Part shown: piece by piece, positions 8,006 to 17,248 of the stretch
Numbering within the stretch: the first letter of the stretch is position 1
Layout of the letters: the number at the start of each line of letters is the position of its first letter
Assembly (NCBI RefSeq): GCF_016908115.1
Contig: NZ_JAFBDH010000006.1
Location: forward strand, 1-64,000
Direction: 5' to 3'
Source of the DNA: Peptoniphilus gorbachii
Lineage (GTDB): Bacteria > Bacillota > Clostridia > Tissierellales > Peptoniphilaceae
DNA: 64,000 nucleotides
Notes under the pieces: generated by a model
What the model was told of the DNA's origin: nothing
What the model saw: the letters and a program-made list of their open reading frames with translations, nothing else
Databases searched by the model: none
Translations under genes and position numbers: made by a program

Positions 8006-9244
8006 ATGAAAAATATTTCTAAAGATATACTAAAAAAATTAAATGTAAAGTTTGTAATTCTTGGCTCTGATGAAAATGCCTATGGTATTGCTCGTATATT
8101 AAATGATAATTACGATTTAATTTCCAATGTTTTCTGCCAAAAAGCTTTACCAGCCACTGACAATTCAAAAATTTTAAAGAGAAAAATCATTGAAAATTTT
8201 TCTGATGATAAAATTTTTGTAAAAGAAATGATAAATTTTGCAAAAGAAAATAAAGATGCAACTCTAATAACAATCCCTTGTGGAGATGAATATTCAAAGC
8301 TACTTTCTAACAATAAGGAAAAAATTAAAGAGTATTATAGATTCAACACACCTTCAACAGAATTAAATGAAAAATTAGAAAATAAAATTGATTTTTATAA
8401 GTCTTGCCAGGAGCTTGGCATTCCTTATCCAAAATTTGCCATCATAAATAATTCTAAAGAAATTGAGTGTCTTGATTTACAATTTCCACTAATACTAAAG
8501 CCCAATGATTCTATTTCTTATGTGAAATTATCTTTTCCTAATAAGTATAAAGTTTATACAATTCATAATTTTGAAGAACTAAAATCTGTTGTAGAAACAA
8601 TTTATGACGATAACCATTATGAAGGCACAATGTTAGTCCAAGAATTTATACCAGGACCTGCATCAAATCAAGCATCTTTTAATGCTTATTGTGACAAAAA
8701 TGGAAAAGTACGAATGATGGTTTATGGACAAATTCTTCTTGCAGACCCTCTTCCACTTAGAATTGGAAATAACGATGCAATATATACAAAATATATGCCT
8801 GAACTTTTTAAATTTTATAAGGAAAAACTTGAATCTATTCATTATACAGGTTTTTCAAATATTGATTTAAAGTTTGATCCAAGAGATAACACTTACAAGG
8901 CCTTTGAAATGAATTTAAGACTTCCACAAAGCCATTATTTTATGGCTGTAGGTGGAGTAAATGTTTTAGATTTTTATTTAAGAGACCTTTTAGATTTGGG
9001 TTTTGAAGAAGAAGTTTATTATCACAAAGATACTTCAAAAATTTGGATGAATGCTCATCCAAAACTTTTAAAAATGTATACAGATAAAAAATACCACAAG
9101 ACAATTGATGAACTTTTAAAAAATGGTTATGAGTTTACAATTAATAACAATAAAGACTTCAGTGTAAGTAGAAAAATTACTTATCTAAAGAGAAAGTACG
9201 GATCAATTAAACATTACAAAATGTATTATAAGGACGAAAAATAA
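8006..9244 (+). CDS. ATP-grasp carboxylate-amine ligase, D-aspartate-ligase-like
   Basis: About 412 residues. The N-terminal segment V-I-L-G-S-D-E-N-A-Y-G-I-A-R resembles the start of enterococcal D-aspartate ligase (Asl), which adds D-Asp to the lysine of the peptidoglycan stem. ATP-grasp elements follow: F-P-L-I-L-K-P near 155, L-V-Q-E-F-I-P-G near 205, and the Mg-binding E-M-N-L-R-L-P near 300. Peptoniphilaceae cross-bridges contain D-Asp or D-Glu in several genera, so a bridge-forming ligase is plausible (inference); the exact amino acid cannot be told. ATG 8006 has GAGGAG upstream; an in-frame GTG at 7994 overlaps it. It stands alone between a promoter and a terminator. Confidence 0.75.
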   Translation: MKNISKDILKKLNVKFVILGSDENAYGIARILNDNYDLISNVFCQKALPATDNSKILKRKIIENFSDDKIFVKEMINFAKENKDATLITIPCGDEYSKLLSNNKEKIKEYYRFNTPSTELNEKLENKIDFYKSCQELGIPYPKFAIINNSKEIECLDLQFPLILKPNDSISYVKLSFPNKYKVYTIHNFEELKSVVETIYDDNHYEGTMLVQEFIPGPASNQASFNAYCDKNGKVRMMVYGQILLADPLPLRIGNNDAIYTKYMPELFKFYKEKLESIHYTGFSNIDLKFDPRDNTYKAFEMNLRLPQSHYFMAVGGVNVLDFYLRDLLDLGFEEEVYYHKDTSKIWMNAHPKLLKMYTDKKYHKTIDELLKNGYEFTINNNKDFSVSRKITYLKRKYGSIKHYKMYYKDEK

Positions 9245-9260
9245 TAAATTTAAGTAATAA

Positions 9261-9289
9261 AAAAAACCAGTTTACATAACTGGTTTTTG
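9261..9289. terminator. Bidirectional Rho-independent terminator
   Basis: CCAGTT (9267-9272), a 5-nt loop and AACTGG (9278-9283) are flanked by an A-run on the left and TTTTT on the right, so the hairpin can terminate the ATP-grasp gene on the plus strand and the thiN operon converging on the minus strand. Confidence 0.8.
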
Positions 9290-9319
9290 TCATCTTTAAA
9301 TTTTTAAATTATTTTTTAA

Positions 9320-9955
9320 TTAATCTCTTGATTGAATGATAAAAGCTGAGCCATAATTTATTTTTATTGTCGCCTTATCGCCAAGCATAACATTGCTTAC
9401 AGCTCTACTTGAATTTAGGGAATTTATTTCAAGATCTTCGACTTCATAATAAAGACCCTTAGTAGTAAAACTCATTTTATCTCCTGCATTTATAAGAGAA
9501 AAATATTTTTTATCAGACTTTTCAAATTCATAGACGCCTTCTTCTGCATATATGACTTCATTGTAATCGTCAATGATTTTTGCAGAAACTCCTAATTTAT
9601 AAAGCATTTTTAAGTTAAATAAATTTGCAAGTTCGTGGTCAAGCCTTGTGCCAAGTGCACCAATAATAACTATATCCTTATAGCCTTCCTCTAAAAGATA
9701 ATCCACACAAAGTGCAGTGTCAGTAAAATCTTTTTTTGTAGGAAATTTCTTTATTTTAATATTATGCTCTTTTATATAAGTAATTGCTTCATCATCAATA
9801 GAGTCTAAGTCTCCAAGTAGAAGGTCTGCCCCTATTTTATACTTTTTTAAAAGCCTTGCTCCACCGTCAGCTACTATAATGAATCTATCTGTATATTTTT
9901 CAATTAATTCTTTTGAAACCTGTCTTCCAGCTGAAATTAAAAGTGCCTTTTTCAT
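9320..9955 (-). CDS. thiN: Thiamine pyrophosphokinase
   Basis: Transfers pyrophosphate from ATP to thiamine, giving thiamine diphosphate. The motifs I-V-A-D-G-G-A near 27, L-L-G-D-L-D-S near 46 and T-K-K-D-F-T-D-T-A-L near 74 (Mg/ATP-binding acidic residues) are diagnostic. The 211-residue length is usual, with the small C-terminal thiamine-binding domain present. It overlaps rpe by 4 bp and ends the prpC-prkC-rsgA-rpe-thiN run known from Bacillus. No TPP riboswitch was seen upstream. Confidence 0.93.
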   Translation of the reverse strand: MKKALLISAGRQVSKELIEKYTDRFIIVADGGARLLKKYKIGADLLLGDLDSIDDEAITYIKEHNIKIKKFPTKKDFTDTALCVDYLLEEGYKDIVIIGALGTRLDHELANLFNLKMLYKLGVSAKIIDDYNEVIYAEEGVYEFEKSDKKYFSLINAGDKMSFTTKGLYYEVEDLEINSLNSSRAVSNVMLGDKATIKINYGSAFIIQSRD

Positions 9956-10596
9956 AATATTTCCTTAAAAGCCTTGATATTTTCTCTAGTTCTGCCCTTT
10001 TCAAAAATTCCTGAACCAGAAACTAAAATATCAGCGCCAGCATCTAAAACTTCTTTTGCATTACCAAGTTTAATTCCACCGTCAACTTCTATTAAAGTCT
10101 TTAAATTTCTTTTTTCAATTAATTTTTTTACATCACTAATTTTTCTAAGGGCAGATGGAATAAATTTTTGTCCACCAAAGCCTGGGTTGACACTCATAAT
10201 TAAAACTAAATCAATATTTTCTATATTGTAATCAAGAATATCAAGACTATCTCCAGGATTTAGTGCAAGACCTGCCTTTTTGCCATAAGATTTTATAAGA
10301 GATAAAGTTCTATCAAGATGCTTTGTTGTACTTGGATGAATTGTAATTATATCTGAGCCTGCCTCAACAAAGTCTTCAATAAAATTTTCTGGTCTTTCAA
10401 TCATTAGGTGTGTGTCAAAAAGAATATCAGTTAGAGGTCTAAGCTTTTTTACCACTCCTGGACCGTAGGAAATATTTGGCACGTAATTTCCATCCATAAT
10501 ATCAAGATGAATGAAGTCAACTTTTTCTTCATTCATAATTTTAAATTCCTTTTCTAAATTTGTAAAATCTGCTGAAAGCAAGGAAGGTGAAAGCAT
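9952..10596 (-). CDS. rpe: Ribulose-phosphate 3-epimerase
   Basis: Interconverts ribulose 5-phosphate and xylulose 5-phosphate in the pentose phosphate pathway. The TIM-barrel markers are all present: P-S-L-L-S-A-D-F at the start, H-L-D-I-M-D-G-N-Y-V-P-N near 35, D-T-H-L-M-I near 65, M-S-V-N-P-G-F-G-G-Q near 139 and E-V-D-G-G-I near 174. These hold the metal-binding His and catalytic Asp residues. The 214-residue length is standard. Its ATG overlaps the final base of rsgA. Confidence 0.95.
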   Translation of the reverse strand: MLSPSLLSADFTNLEKEFKIMNEEKVDFIHLDIMDGNYVPNISYGPGVVKKLRPLTDILFDTHLMIERPENFIEDFVEAGSDIITIHPSTTKHLDRTLSLIKSYGKKAGLALNPGDSLDILDYNIENIDLVLIMSVNPGFGGQKFIPSALRKISDVKKLIEKRNLKTLIEVDGGIKLGNAKEVLDAGADILVSGSGIFEKGRTRENIKAFKEIL

Positions 10597-11447
10597 TAAT
10601 ATTCTCCTTTTTCTTTTAATTCATTATAAATATATAGATAATTTTCATATCTTGACTTTTCTATTTCGCCCCTACCTACTGCATCTTTAACAGCACATTT
10701 GGGCTCTTTTATGTGATTGCAATTATTAAATTTGCAATTGTTAAACTTTTTAAATTCTCTAAAATAATTTTTTAAATCATCAGCTTCTATTTTTAAAGAT
10801 AAGGAAGAGAAGCCAGGAGTATCAAAAATATAAATATCATCATTATAGAGTATTTCTGTGTGTCTAGTGGTGTGTTTACCCCTCTTAGTTTTTTCAGAAA
10901 CTCTTCCTACTTCTACTTCTTTATTTAAAATTCTAGATGTAATAGTAGACTTTCCTGCACCAGATACTCCACAAAGGGCAACTGTCTTTCCGTGAAGATA
11001 GTCTCTTAAATCTTCTATGTTATCATCCTTATTTGAAATCATAAAAGTTTTAAATCCAGAATTTTTATAGATTTTTGTAAGCTCTTCTGCGCTACTTCTA
11101 TCTAAGTCTGATTTATTAATAATTATTGCAAGATCAATACCCTGATACTCAGCTTGAATAATGGTCTTATCTATTATTACAAGATTGTACTTTGGATCTA
11201 GCACTGGTATAACAATAAGAGCCAAATCTACATTGCTTACCTTTGGTCTTGTGAGCATATTTTTTCTGGGATATACTTTTTCAATATATCCCAGAGTTTT
11301 TTCTTCATATTTAAATTCTACATCATCACCTACAATGGGTTCTACTTTAGTATGTCTAAAATTTCCTCTAGCCCTACTTTCAAAAACTTTGTCGCCAGAT
11401 TTTATATAGTAAAAACCACCTGTAAGTTTAATAATTTTTCCTATCAT
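10596..11447 (-). CDS. rsgA: Small ribosomal subunit biogenesis GTPase RsgA
   Basis: A circularly permuted GTPase that assists late 30S maturation. The domains in order are an N-terminal OB fold, then the G4 motif N-K-S-D near 115 placed before the P-loop G-V-S-G-A-G-K-S near 160, then D-T-P-G-F near 210, and a C-terminal zinc knuckle with C-K-F-N-N-C-x-H and a final Cys. The permuted order is the family hallmark. It directly abuts prkC and rpe, matching the Bacillus order. Confidence 0.95.
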   Translation of the reverse strand: MIGKIIKLTGGFYYIKSGDKVFESRARGNFRHTKVEPIVGDDVEFKYEEKTLGYIEKVYPRKNMLTRPKVSNVDLALIVIPVLDPKYNLVIIDKTIIQAEYQGIDLAIIINKSDLDRSSAEELTKIYKNSGFKTFMISNKDDNIEDLRDYLHGKTVALCGVSGAGKSTITSRILNKEVEVGRVSEKTKRGKHTTRHTEILYNDDIYIFDTPGFSSLSLKIEADDLKNYFREFKKFNNCKFNNCNHIKEPKCAVKDAVGRGEIEKSRYENYLYIYNELKEKGEY

Positions 11448-13420
11448 TATTTTATTTTCTCAGTTTTAACAAGATTTCCATCAACATAAATGTTATATTC
11501 GCCAGGACCAATTAATTCAACATTACTGACATCTCCGCCATCAACATTGTAATTCCAAACTGAAGTTGCACCAATTTTATTTCCACTTCCGTCTTTTACT
11601 CTTTCAGCTGAAACATTGTGTGTTGATCCATCATCTGGAACTTTAACTTTGACATGGTTTACTTTGTTATAACTATCATCATTTTGTTTATTATCATTTT
11701 CATCATTTTCTTCTTGGTCATTTTTTGAACCCTTAGAAATGAAAAGAGTAACTGTTGATCCCTTTTCTACACTTTGATTTGGCTTTGGATCCATGTCATA
11801 AACTTGACCTTCAGCAACTTTGTTGCTGTATCCATTTTCAATTACAACGGTAAAGCCAAAACTCTTTAATTGATTTACAACTACATCTTGGTCCATTCCC
11901 TTGTAGTCGCTTAAAACAACAGGAGTTTTATCAATTCCCTTTGAAACTATAATCTTTACTGCTGTGCCTCTTTTTACAGAATAACCACCGTCTGGATTTG
12001 AATAGATAACTTTTCCTTCCTCAACTTCTTCGTTGAATTCTTCTTCAACAGATCCAAGTTTTAGGGAATTATCTTCAAGAGTTTTTTGTGCTTCTTCTTT
12101 AGTTAGTCCTTTAAGAGGTGGAACTGGAACAGAATCAGGAAGCTCATTAATTTCTAGAGTAATAGTTGATCCTTTATCAACTGATGTTCCTTCTTCAGGC
12201 TTTTGACCAAGCACAACTCCATCAGGTTCATTTTCATTTTCAACTGTATTTACATCTAAAACTAGTCCCTGTGCTTCAATTAATTCTTTAGCTTCTTCTC
12301 TAGTTTTGCCAATGTAATTTTCAACAGCAATTTTTTCTACTACATCGCTATTTTTCATTCCCTTTATAGCTTTAGGAACAACGTAAATTAATAAAGCAAT
12401 TATTACTATAGCGGAAAAAATTCCTAGTATAGCCGGCGCTGCCGATTTTTTCTTTTTCACAACTTTTTTAGGTTTTTGTCTATCATTATCTAAATTGTTG
12501 GAATGATTTCTATTTTGTTTTCTATTAACCACTGGAGTTACGACAGTCCTATCATCTTCTTCATAATCTCTTTTTACAGAAAAAGTTTTGGCTCCAATTG
12601 TATAATCTTTTATATCTTTAATTAAATCAAAGACATCTCTATATCTATCATCAGGATTCTTTTCTGTCATTTTTAAAACTAAAGCATCTACAGAAGGATC
12701 TATACTCTTAATAAAATCAGATGGCTTTGGCATTTGTGATTGAACTTGCATAAGGGCAACTGAAACAGGATTATCTGCATCAAAAGGAAGTCTTCCCGTT
12801 AGCATCTCAAAAAGAACTATTCCTAGAGAATAAATATCTGATCTGTTATCAACTTTTGCACCTCTAGCTTGTTCTGGAGAAAAATAATGGACTGATCCCA
12901 TTACAGCATTTGTTGCAGTAACAGTTGTATTATCAGCAACTCTTGCAATACCAAAGTCTGTAACTTTAATCCTGTCATCACGAGTTACCATTATATTTTG
13001 AGATTTAATGTCTCTGTGAACAATATGTTTTGAGTGAGCAACCTTTAAAGCTTCTGCAATTTGAATGCAGTAGTTTAATGCTCTCTTTTCAGAAAGTCTT
13101 CCCTCATCATTTATTAAATCTTTTAAAGTTTTTCCATCAATATATTCCATGACAATGTAATGAACTTCTTTGTCTTCAATTATTTCTGTACCAACATCAT
13201 AAATACTTACAATATTTGGATGAGAAATACTTGCTGCCGCAAGAGACTCTCTCTTAAATTTTCTAATAAAATTATTGTCTTCGTTGTATTCTAATTTTAA
13301 AACCTTAATGGCAACAATTCTATCAAGCTTTCTATCATGAGCTTTAAATACATTACCCATGCCGCCTGTGCCAATTTTTTCTAATATTTCATATCTATTT
13401 GCTAAAATTTTATTTATCAT
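11447..13420 (-). CDS. prkC: Stk1/PrkC-type Ser/Thr protein kinase with PASTA domains
   Basis: A membrane kinase that senses muropeptides or lipid II through its extracellular part and phosphorylates division and translation targets. The Hanks kinase domain (about 1-270) shows G-T-G-G-M-G, A-I-K-V-L, H-R-D-I-K-S-Q-N, D-F-G and an activation loop. A basic linker and one membrane helix near 330-355 follow, then three PASTA repeats with G-x-x-x-x-x-A-x-x-x-L spacing, an Asp/Asn-rich linker and a C-terminal beta-rich domain. ATG 13420 is preceded by TAGGTG; the frame extends to ATG 13435 inside prpC. Paired with its phosphatase, as is standard. Confidence 0.95.
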   Translation of the reverse strand: MINKILANRYEILEKIGTGGMGNVFKAHDRKLDRIVAIKVLKLEYNEDNNFIRKFKRESLAAASISHPNIVSIYDVGTEIIEDKEVHYIVMEYIDGKTLKDLINDEGRLSEKRALNYCIQIAEALKVAHSKHIVHRDIKSQNIMVTRDDRIKVTDFGIARVADNTTVTATNAVMGSVHYFSPEQARGAKVDNRSDIYSLGIVLFEMLTGRLPFDADNPVSVALMQVQSQMPKPSDFIKSIDPSVDALVLKMTEKNPDDRYRDVFDLIKDIKDYTIGAKTFSVKRDYEEDDRTVVTPVVNRKQNRNHSNNLDNDRQKPKKVVKKKKSAAPAILGIFSAIVIIALLIYVVPKAIKGMKNSDVVEKIAVENYIGKTREEAKELIEAQGLVLDVNTVENENEPDGVVLGQKPEEGTSVDKGSTITLEINELPDSVPVPPLKGLTKEEAQKTLEDNSLKLGSVEEEFNEEVEEGKVIYSNPDGGYSVKRGTAVKIIVSKGIDKTPVVLSDYKGMDQDVVVNQLKSFGFTVVIENGYSNKVAEGQVYDMDPKPNQSVEKGSTVTLFISKGSKNDQEENDENDNKQNDDSYNKVNHVKVKVPDDGSTHNVSAERVKDGSGNKIGATSVWNYNVDGGDVSNVELIGPGEYNIYVDGNLVKTEKIK

Positions 13421-13427
13421 TGTGCAC

Positions 13428-14144
13428 CTACTCATTAAATACTAAAATAAATGTAATATTATCCATGCCGCCATTTTCAAGGGCGAGATCCAAAAGTTTA
13501 TCCTTTACAACTTCAGGAGTATTTTCTTTTACTATTTTGAAAATTTCTTCATCAGGAATCATATTCGTAAGTCCGTCTGAACAAAATAAAAATATGTCAT
13601 TTTTTTCTATCTTCAAAGTGTTTACTGAAACATCTATATCCTCTGTTGTTCCCATAGCTTTTGTAAGCACATTTTTTTTGGGATGAACTTTTGCCTCTTC
13701 TTCAGTAATTTCTCCGATTTCCATTAAATAGTTTACAAAGGAATCATCTCTTGTTATTTGTTCCATATCTCTATTTATCTTGTAAATTCTTGAATCACCA
13801 ATATTGGAATATACTAAAACATCGCCAAGGATTATTCCACAAGATAAGGTTGTACCCATGCCTCTGTAATCCTCATGCTCTTCAGAGCTTATAAAAATTT
13901 TGCGATTGGCATCTCTAATAGAAGATGATAAAATCTCAATAGCATCCTCAATCTTTTTAACTTCCCTGGCATTTTCAAAATCTGATGCGATTATTTCCGT
14001 TGCCATCTTCGAAGCCCTTTCACCAGCAAGATGTCCACCCATTCCATCAGCTAAAATATATAAATTTTTTGATTCATTTATTAAATAACTGTCCTCGTTA
14101 TTTTTTCTGTAGTTTCCTACATTTGTTGCTGACACAACTTTCAT
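13428..14144 (-). CDS. prpC: PP2C-type protein phosphatase (PrpC/Stp)
   Basis: Removes phosphate from Ser/Thr residues modified by the adjacent kinase. PPM-family metal ligands are visible: E-D-S near 17, A-D-G-M-G-G-H near 32, S-N-I-G-D-S-R near 112, S-D-G-L-T-N near 185 and a terminal G-G-x-D-N-I-T. The 238-residue length is typical of a stand-alone cytoplasmic phosphatase. It follows rlmN with no gap and is immediately upstream of prkC. Confidence 0.95.
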   Translation of the reverse strand: MKVVSATNVGNYRKNNEDSYLINESKNLYILADGMGGHLAGERASKMATEIIASDFENAREVKKIEDAIEILSSSIRDANRKIFISSEEHEDYRGMGTTLSCGIILGDVLVYSNIGDSRIYKINRDMEQITRDDSFVNYLMEIGEITEEEAKVHPKKNVLTKAMGTTEDIDVSVNTLKIEKNDIFLFCSDGLTNMIPDEEIFKIVKENTPEVVKDKLLDLALENGGMDNITFILVFNE

Positions 14145-15164
14145 TTATTTCACCTCAACCTTGCGCCTTAGTTGTCCACATGAAGCGCTGATGTCTCTTC
14201 CGAGTTCTCGTCTAATTGTAACATTAAAGCCCTTCTTCTCAAGTTTTTCTTTAAAAATATTTATTTCAGATTTAGAAGGTCTTTTTTCATCAAATTCATC
14301 AATTGGATTTAATGGTATTAAATTAATATGACACTTCATATTTTTTGCAAAATTATAAAGTTCGTCAATATTTTTTTTGCTATCATTTTGATTTTTAATT
14401 AAAGTGTATTCAAAGGTTATTCTGTTATTTGTTTTCTTTATATAATATTCCAAAGATTTTTTCAATTCATCTAAATTAAATTTTCTATTAATGGGCATTA
14501 AATCTGATCTATCATTGTCATTTGTTTGATGAAGGCTCACTGCAAGATTAATTGGAAGATTCATATCTGCAAGTTCATAAATCTTATCTGCCACGCCGCA
14601 AGTGGAAATTGTAATATTCCTATAACTTGTATTGTGTCCCTTTTCATCATGGAGTAATCTTATAAATCTAATAACTTCAGAAAAATTATCTAGTGGCTCA
14701 CCACTTCCCATTAAAATAAAATTAGAAACCTTAATGCCTAAAGTGTTTTCAATCTCATAAACTTGACCTAACATTTCTGCCGCCGTAAGATTTCTCACCA
14801 GTCCAGATTTTGTTGAGGCACAAAAATTACATCCCATTCTACATCCAACTTGAGTTGATATACACTGAGAATAGCCATGCTTATATTCCATGAGAACACC
14901 CTCTATTAAATTATCATCTTTTAATTTAAATAGAAATTTTTTTGTCTCATCTAATTTTGAATCGAAAATTTTAAAAATTTCAACTTTATTTATTTCTTCT
15001 TTTTTTATTATGGAGATTGCTTTATCTGAAAGATTTGAGTTTTCAATATCATATCTCTTTTTATCATGAAAAAATGTAAAAAGTTGAGAGCCTCTAAAAG
15101 CTTTCTCATCCTTATTTACAAAAAATTCACGCAGCTCATCTTCATACATAGAATTTAATTCCAT
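14145..15164 (-). CDS. rlmN: Dual-specificity 23S rRNA/tRNA adenine C2-methyltransferase RlmN
   Basis: Radical SAM enzyme that methylates C2 of A2503 in 23S rRNA and A37 of some tRNAs. The cluster motif is G-C-R-M-G-C-N-F-C (C-x3-C-x2-C) near 108-116. G-S-G-E-P-L near 155 and the C-terminal R-R-E-L-G-R-D-I-S-A-S-C-G-Q, holding the Cys that carries the transferred methylene, are also present. At 339 residues it is the expected size. It directly precedes prpC; a 96-bp gap and a terminator separate it from rsmB. Confidence 0.96.
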   Translation of the reverse strand: MELNSMYEDELREFFVNKDEKAFRGSQLFTFFHDKKRYDIENSNLSDKAISIIKKEEINKVEIFKIFDSKLDETKKFLFKLKDDNLIEGVLMEYKHGYSQCISTQVGCRMGCNFCASTKSGLVRNLTAAEMLGQVYEIENTLGIKVSNFILMGSGEPLDNFSEVIRFIRLLHDEKGHNTSYRNITISTCGVADKIYELADMNLPINLAVSLHQTNDNDRSDLMPINRKFNLDELKKSLEYYIKKTNNRITFEYTLIKNQNDSKKNIDELYNFAKNMKCHINLIPLNPIDEFDEKRPSKSEINIFKEKLEKKGFNVTIRRELGRDISASCGQLRRKVEVK

Positions 15165-15240
15165 TAAACCACCTATTCATCTTTTCATTATACCATTAGA
15201 CTACAACAATTAAAAATATAATTAAAAAAATAAATTAAAA

Positions 15241-15268
15241 TTTAAAAGACTGTGAATAAATCACAGTC
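15241..15268 (-). terminator. Terminator overlapping the rsmB stop
   Basis: GACTGTGA (15248-15255), a 5-nt loop and TCACAGTC (15261-15268) form a perfect 8-bp stem. On the minus strand it is followed by TTTTAAATTTT. The rsmB stop codon lies in the stem. It may partly separate the upstream def-to-rsmB genes from rlmN onward. Confidence 0.65.
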
Positions 15269-16559
15269 CAATTTTTTCAAAAAGAGTAATAGAAAAACCA
15301 TCACTTCCATCTTCTGATGGAAATAGTTTTAAAACTTCTCTGTCTCTTAATTTTTTAATTTTAAAATTTTTATTATTTTCTAAAAATTTATTTACTACAT
15401 TTTCGTTTTCTATTTTAGATAAAGAACAAGTTGAATATAAAAGATTTCCACCATCTTTTAAATATTTACTTGCCTTATCTAATATTTCAGTTTGGATTTT
15501 AGAAAGCTCCCTAATGTCTTCTATGTCCTTATTCCATTTTATGTCAGGTTTTTTTCTGTAAAGTCCAATTCCAGAACAAGGTGCATCTACTAAGACATAG
15601 TCAAATTTATTTATAAAGTCCTCATTTAAAATTGTGGCATCATTAACTAGAGTCTCAATATTTTTTACACCAAGCCTTTTTGCATTTTCTTCAATTAACT
15701 TTATTTTTCCTTTAGATTTATCGCAGGCAATAATTTTTCCACTATTATTCATAATTTCTGAAAGATGAGTGGATTTCCCACCTGGAGCTGCACATAAATC
15801 TAAGACATAGCTATTTTCTTTTGGATTTAAAAAGCTTGCGACTAAAATTGAGCCCAAATCCTGCACATAAAAATATCCCTCTTCAAAGTATTTTGTGTCA
15901 ATTATACCCTTAGGGTTTAAAATATTTAGGGCATTATCATAAATAGTTTCTTCTATTTCAAAACCAAGTTCAGTTAAATTTTTAATTAAATCACTTCTTT
16001 TGGTCTTTAAAGTATTTACTCTAATTGTAAAAGGTGGCTTTTCATTGTTGGCTTTTAAAAGCCTTTTTGTAAAATCTTCTCCATAATTTTTATAAAAATA
16101 TTCTGTATAAAATTTTGGATGAGAATAATATACTGACAAATTATCTATACTATCTTCAATTTTTACTTGTGGTGCATCTTTTTTCGAAATACTTCTAAGA
16201 ATTCCATTGGTAAAGGAAATTGAACCTCTATTGCCATAAATCGTTGCAAGATTTACAGATTCATCTACAATTGAATAATCTGGAACCTTGTCCAAAAAAT
16301 ACATTTGATATATAGCCATCTCTAAAATAGTCAAAATAATTTTATGAATCCTTTTAATCTTTACGCTTGAATTTATTTTTATTACATAATCTAAATAGGA
16401 CCTATTTCGAATTACACCAGTAGTTATTTCTTTTATAAAATTGTAGTCTCTATCGTCTATATTTGATTTTTTTAAAATTTCAAGACTTTCTTCTAAAAAT
16501 GCCCCCTTGTAGAGGACATCGTTAATAATCTGTAATGCTTTTTCTCTAGTATTTTTCAT
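15261..16559 (-). CDS. rsmB: 16S rRNA cytosine-967 C5-methyltransferase RsmB
   Basis: An N-terminal NusB-like RNA-binding domain (about 1-130) is followed by a Rossmann methyltransferase. The SAM site is L-D-L-C-A-A-P-G-G-K-S near 250, and the two catalytic cysteines lie in D-A-P-C-S-G near 325 and S-T-C-S near 378. The 432-residue length matches the family. It abuts the yugP-like gene end to start, consistent with one operon. Confidence 0.94.
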   Translation of the reverse strand: MKNTREKALQIINDVLYKGAFLEESLEILKKSNIDDRDYNFIKEITTGVIRNRSYLDYVIKINSSVKIKRIHKIILTILEMAIYQMYFLDKVPDYSIVDESVNLATIYGNRGSISFTNGILRSISKKDAPQVKIEDSIDNLSVYYSHPKFYTEYFYKNYGEDFTKRLLKANNEKPPFTIRVNTLKTKRSDLIKNLTELGFEIEETIYDNALNILNPKGIIDTKYFEEGYFYVQDLGSILVASFLNPKENSYVLDLCAAPGGKSTHLSEIMNNSGKIIACDKSKGKIKLIEENAKRLGVKNIETLVNDATILNEDFINKFDYVLVDAPCSGIGLYRKKPDIKWNKDIEDIRELSKIQTEILDKASKYLKDGGNLLYSTCSLSKIENENVVNKFLENNKNFKIKKLRDREVLKLFPSEDGSDGFSITLFEKIGL

Positions 16560-17248
16560 TAATCTCTTCTTCCAAATATGCTAAGTAATCTCAAAAATTG
16601 TCCTATAGCAACTATTGTTGATGCTACATAAGTAAGTGCTGCTGCACTTAAAACTTTTCTTGTACCTGTTAAATCTTCATCAGAAATAATTCCATTGGCA
16701 AGCTCTTTTTTTGCTCTATTTGAGGCGTTAAACTCAACAGGAAGTGTAACAATTTGAAATAAAACTGCAAAGAAAAATAAGGCAATGCCCAGTTTTGTAA
16801 AAAATACTGAGAAGAAAAATCCAAGTATTATTAAAAAGAAGGAAATTTGTGTTCCCAAATTTGCAAGAGGAACTAAGGCTGCCCTTACTCTTAATGGCAC
16901 ATATTCTACTGAATCTTGAATTGCATGACCTACTTCGTGAGCAGCAATAGAAACTGATGCAATAGAATTTTTATAGTAGACATCGCGAGATAAATTTAGA
17001 GTTTTATCTCTAGGGTCATAGTGGTCCGAAAGCTTTCCATCAACCATATTTATTTTTACATAATTAAGTCCATTTCTATCTAAAATTTCTCTTGCAACTT
17101 CAGCTCCACTTAAATTAGTGGATGATCCAATTTTACTATACTTTTCATAGGCTGAACTTATCTTCGCCTGTGCATACAGTGCAAGAATTAAACCTGGAAG
17201 TATATAAATAAAATAAGTGTAATCAAAACCGTAATAATATGGATACAT
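16559..17248 (-). CDS. Zinc metallopeptidase, YugP-like membrane protein
   Basis: About 229 residues with an N-terminal membrane helix (residues 10-27), the zinc-binding H-E-V-G-H near 103 and two to three further hydrophobic segments in the C-terminal half (F-F-L-I-I-L-G-F-F-F-S-V-F). This architecture matches the YugP family of putative neutral zinc peptidases, whose substrates are not established. It sits between fmt and rsmB, a slot that is empty in Bacillus subtilis, and abuts both. Confidence 0.85.
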   Translation of the reverse strand: MYPYYYGFDYTYFIYILPGLILALYAQAKISSAYEKYSKIGSSTNLSGAEVAREILDRNGLNYVKINMVDGKLSDHYDPRDKTLNLSRDVYYKNSIASVSIAAHEVGHAIQDSVEYVPLRVRAALVPLANLGTQISFFLIILGFFFSVFFTKLGIALFFFAVLFQIVTLPVEFNASNRAKKELANGIISDEDLTGTRKVLSAAALTYVASTIVAIGQFLRLLSIFGRRD

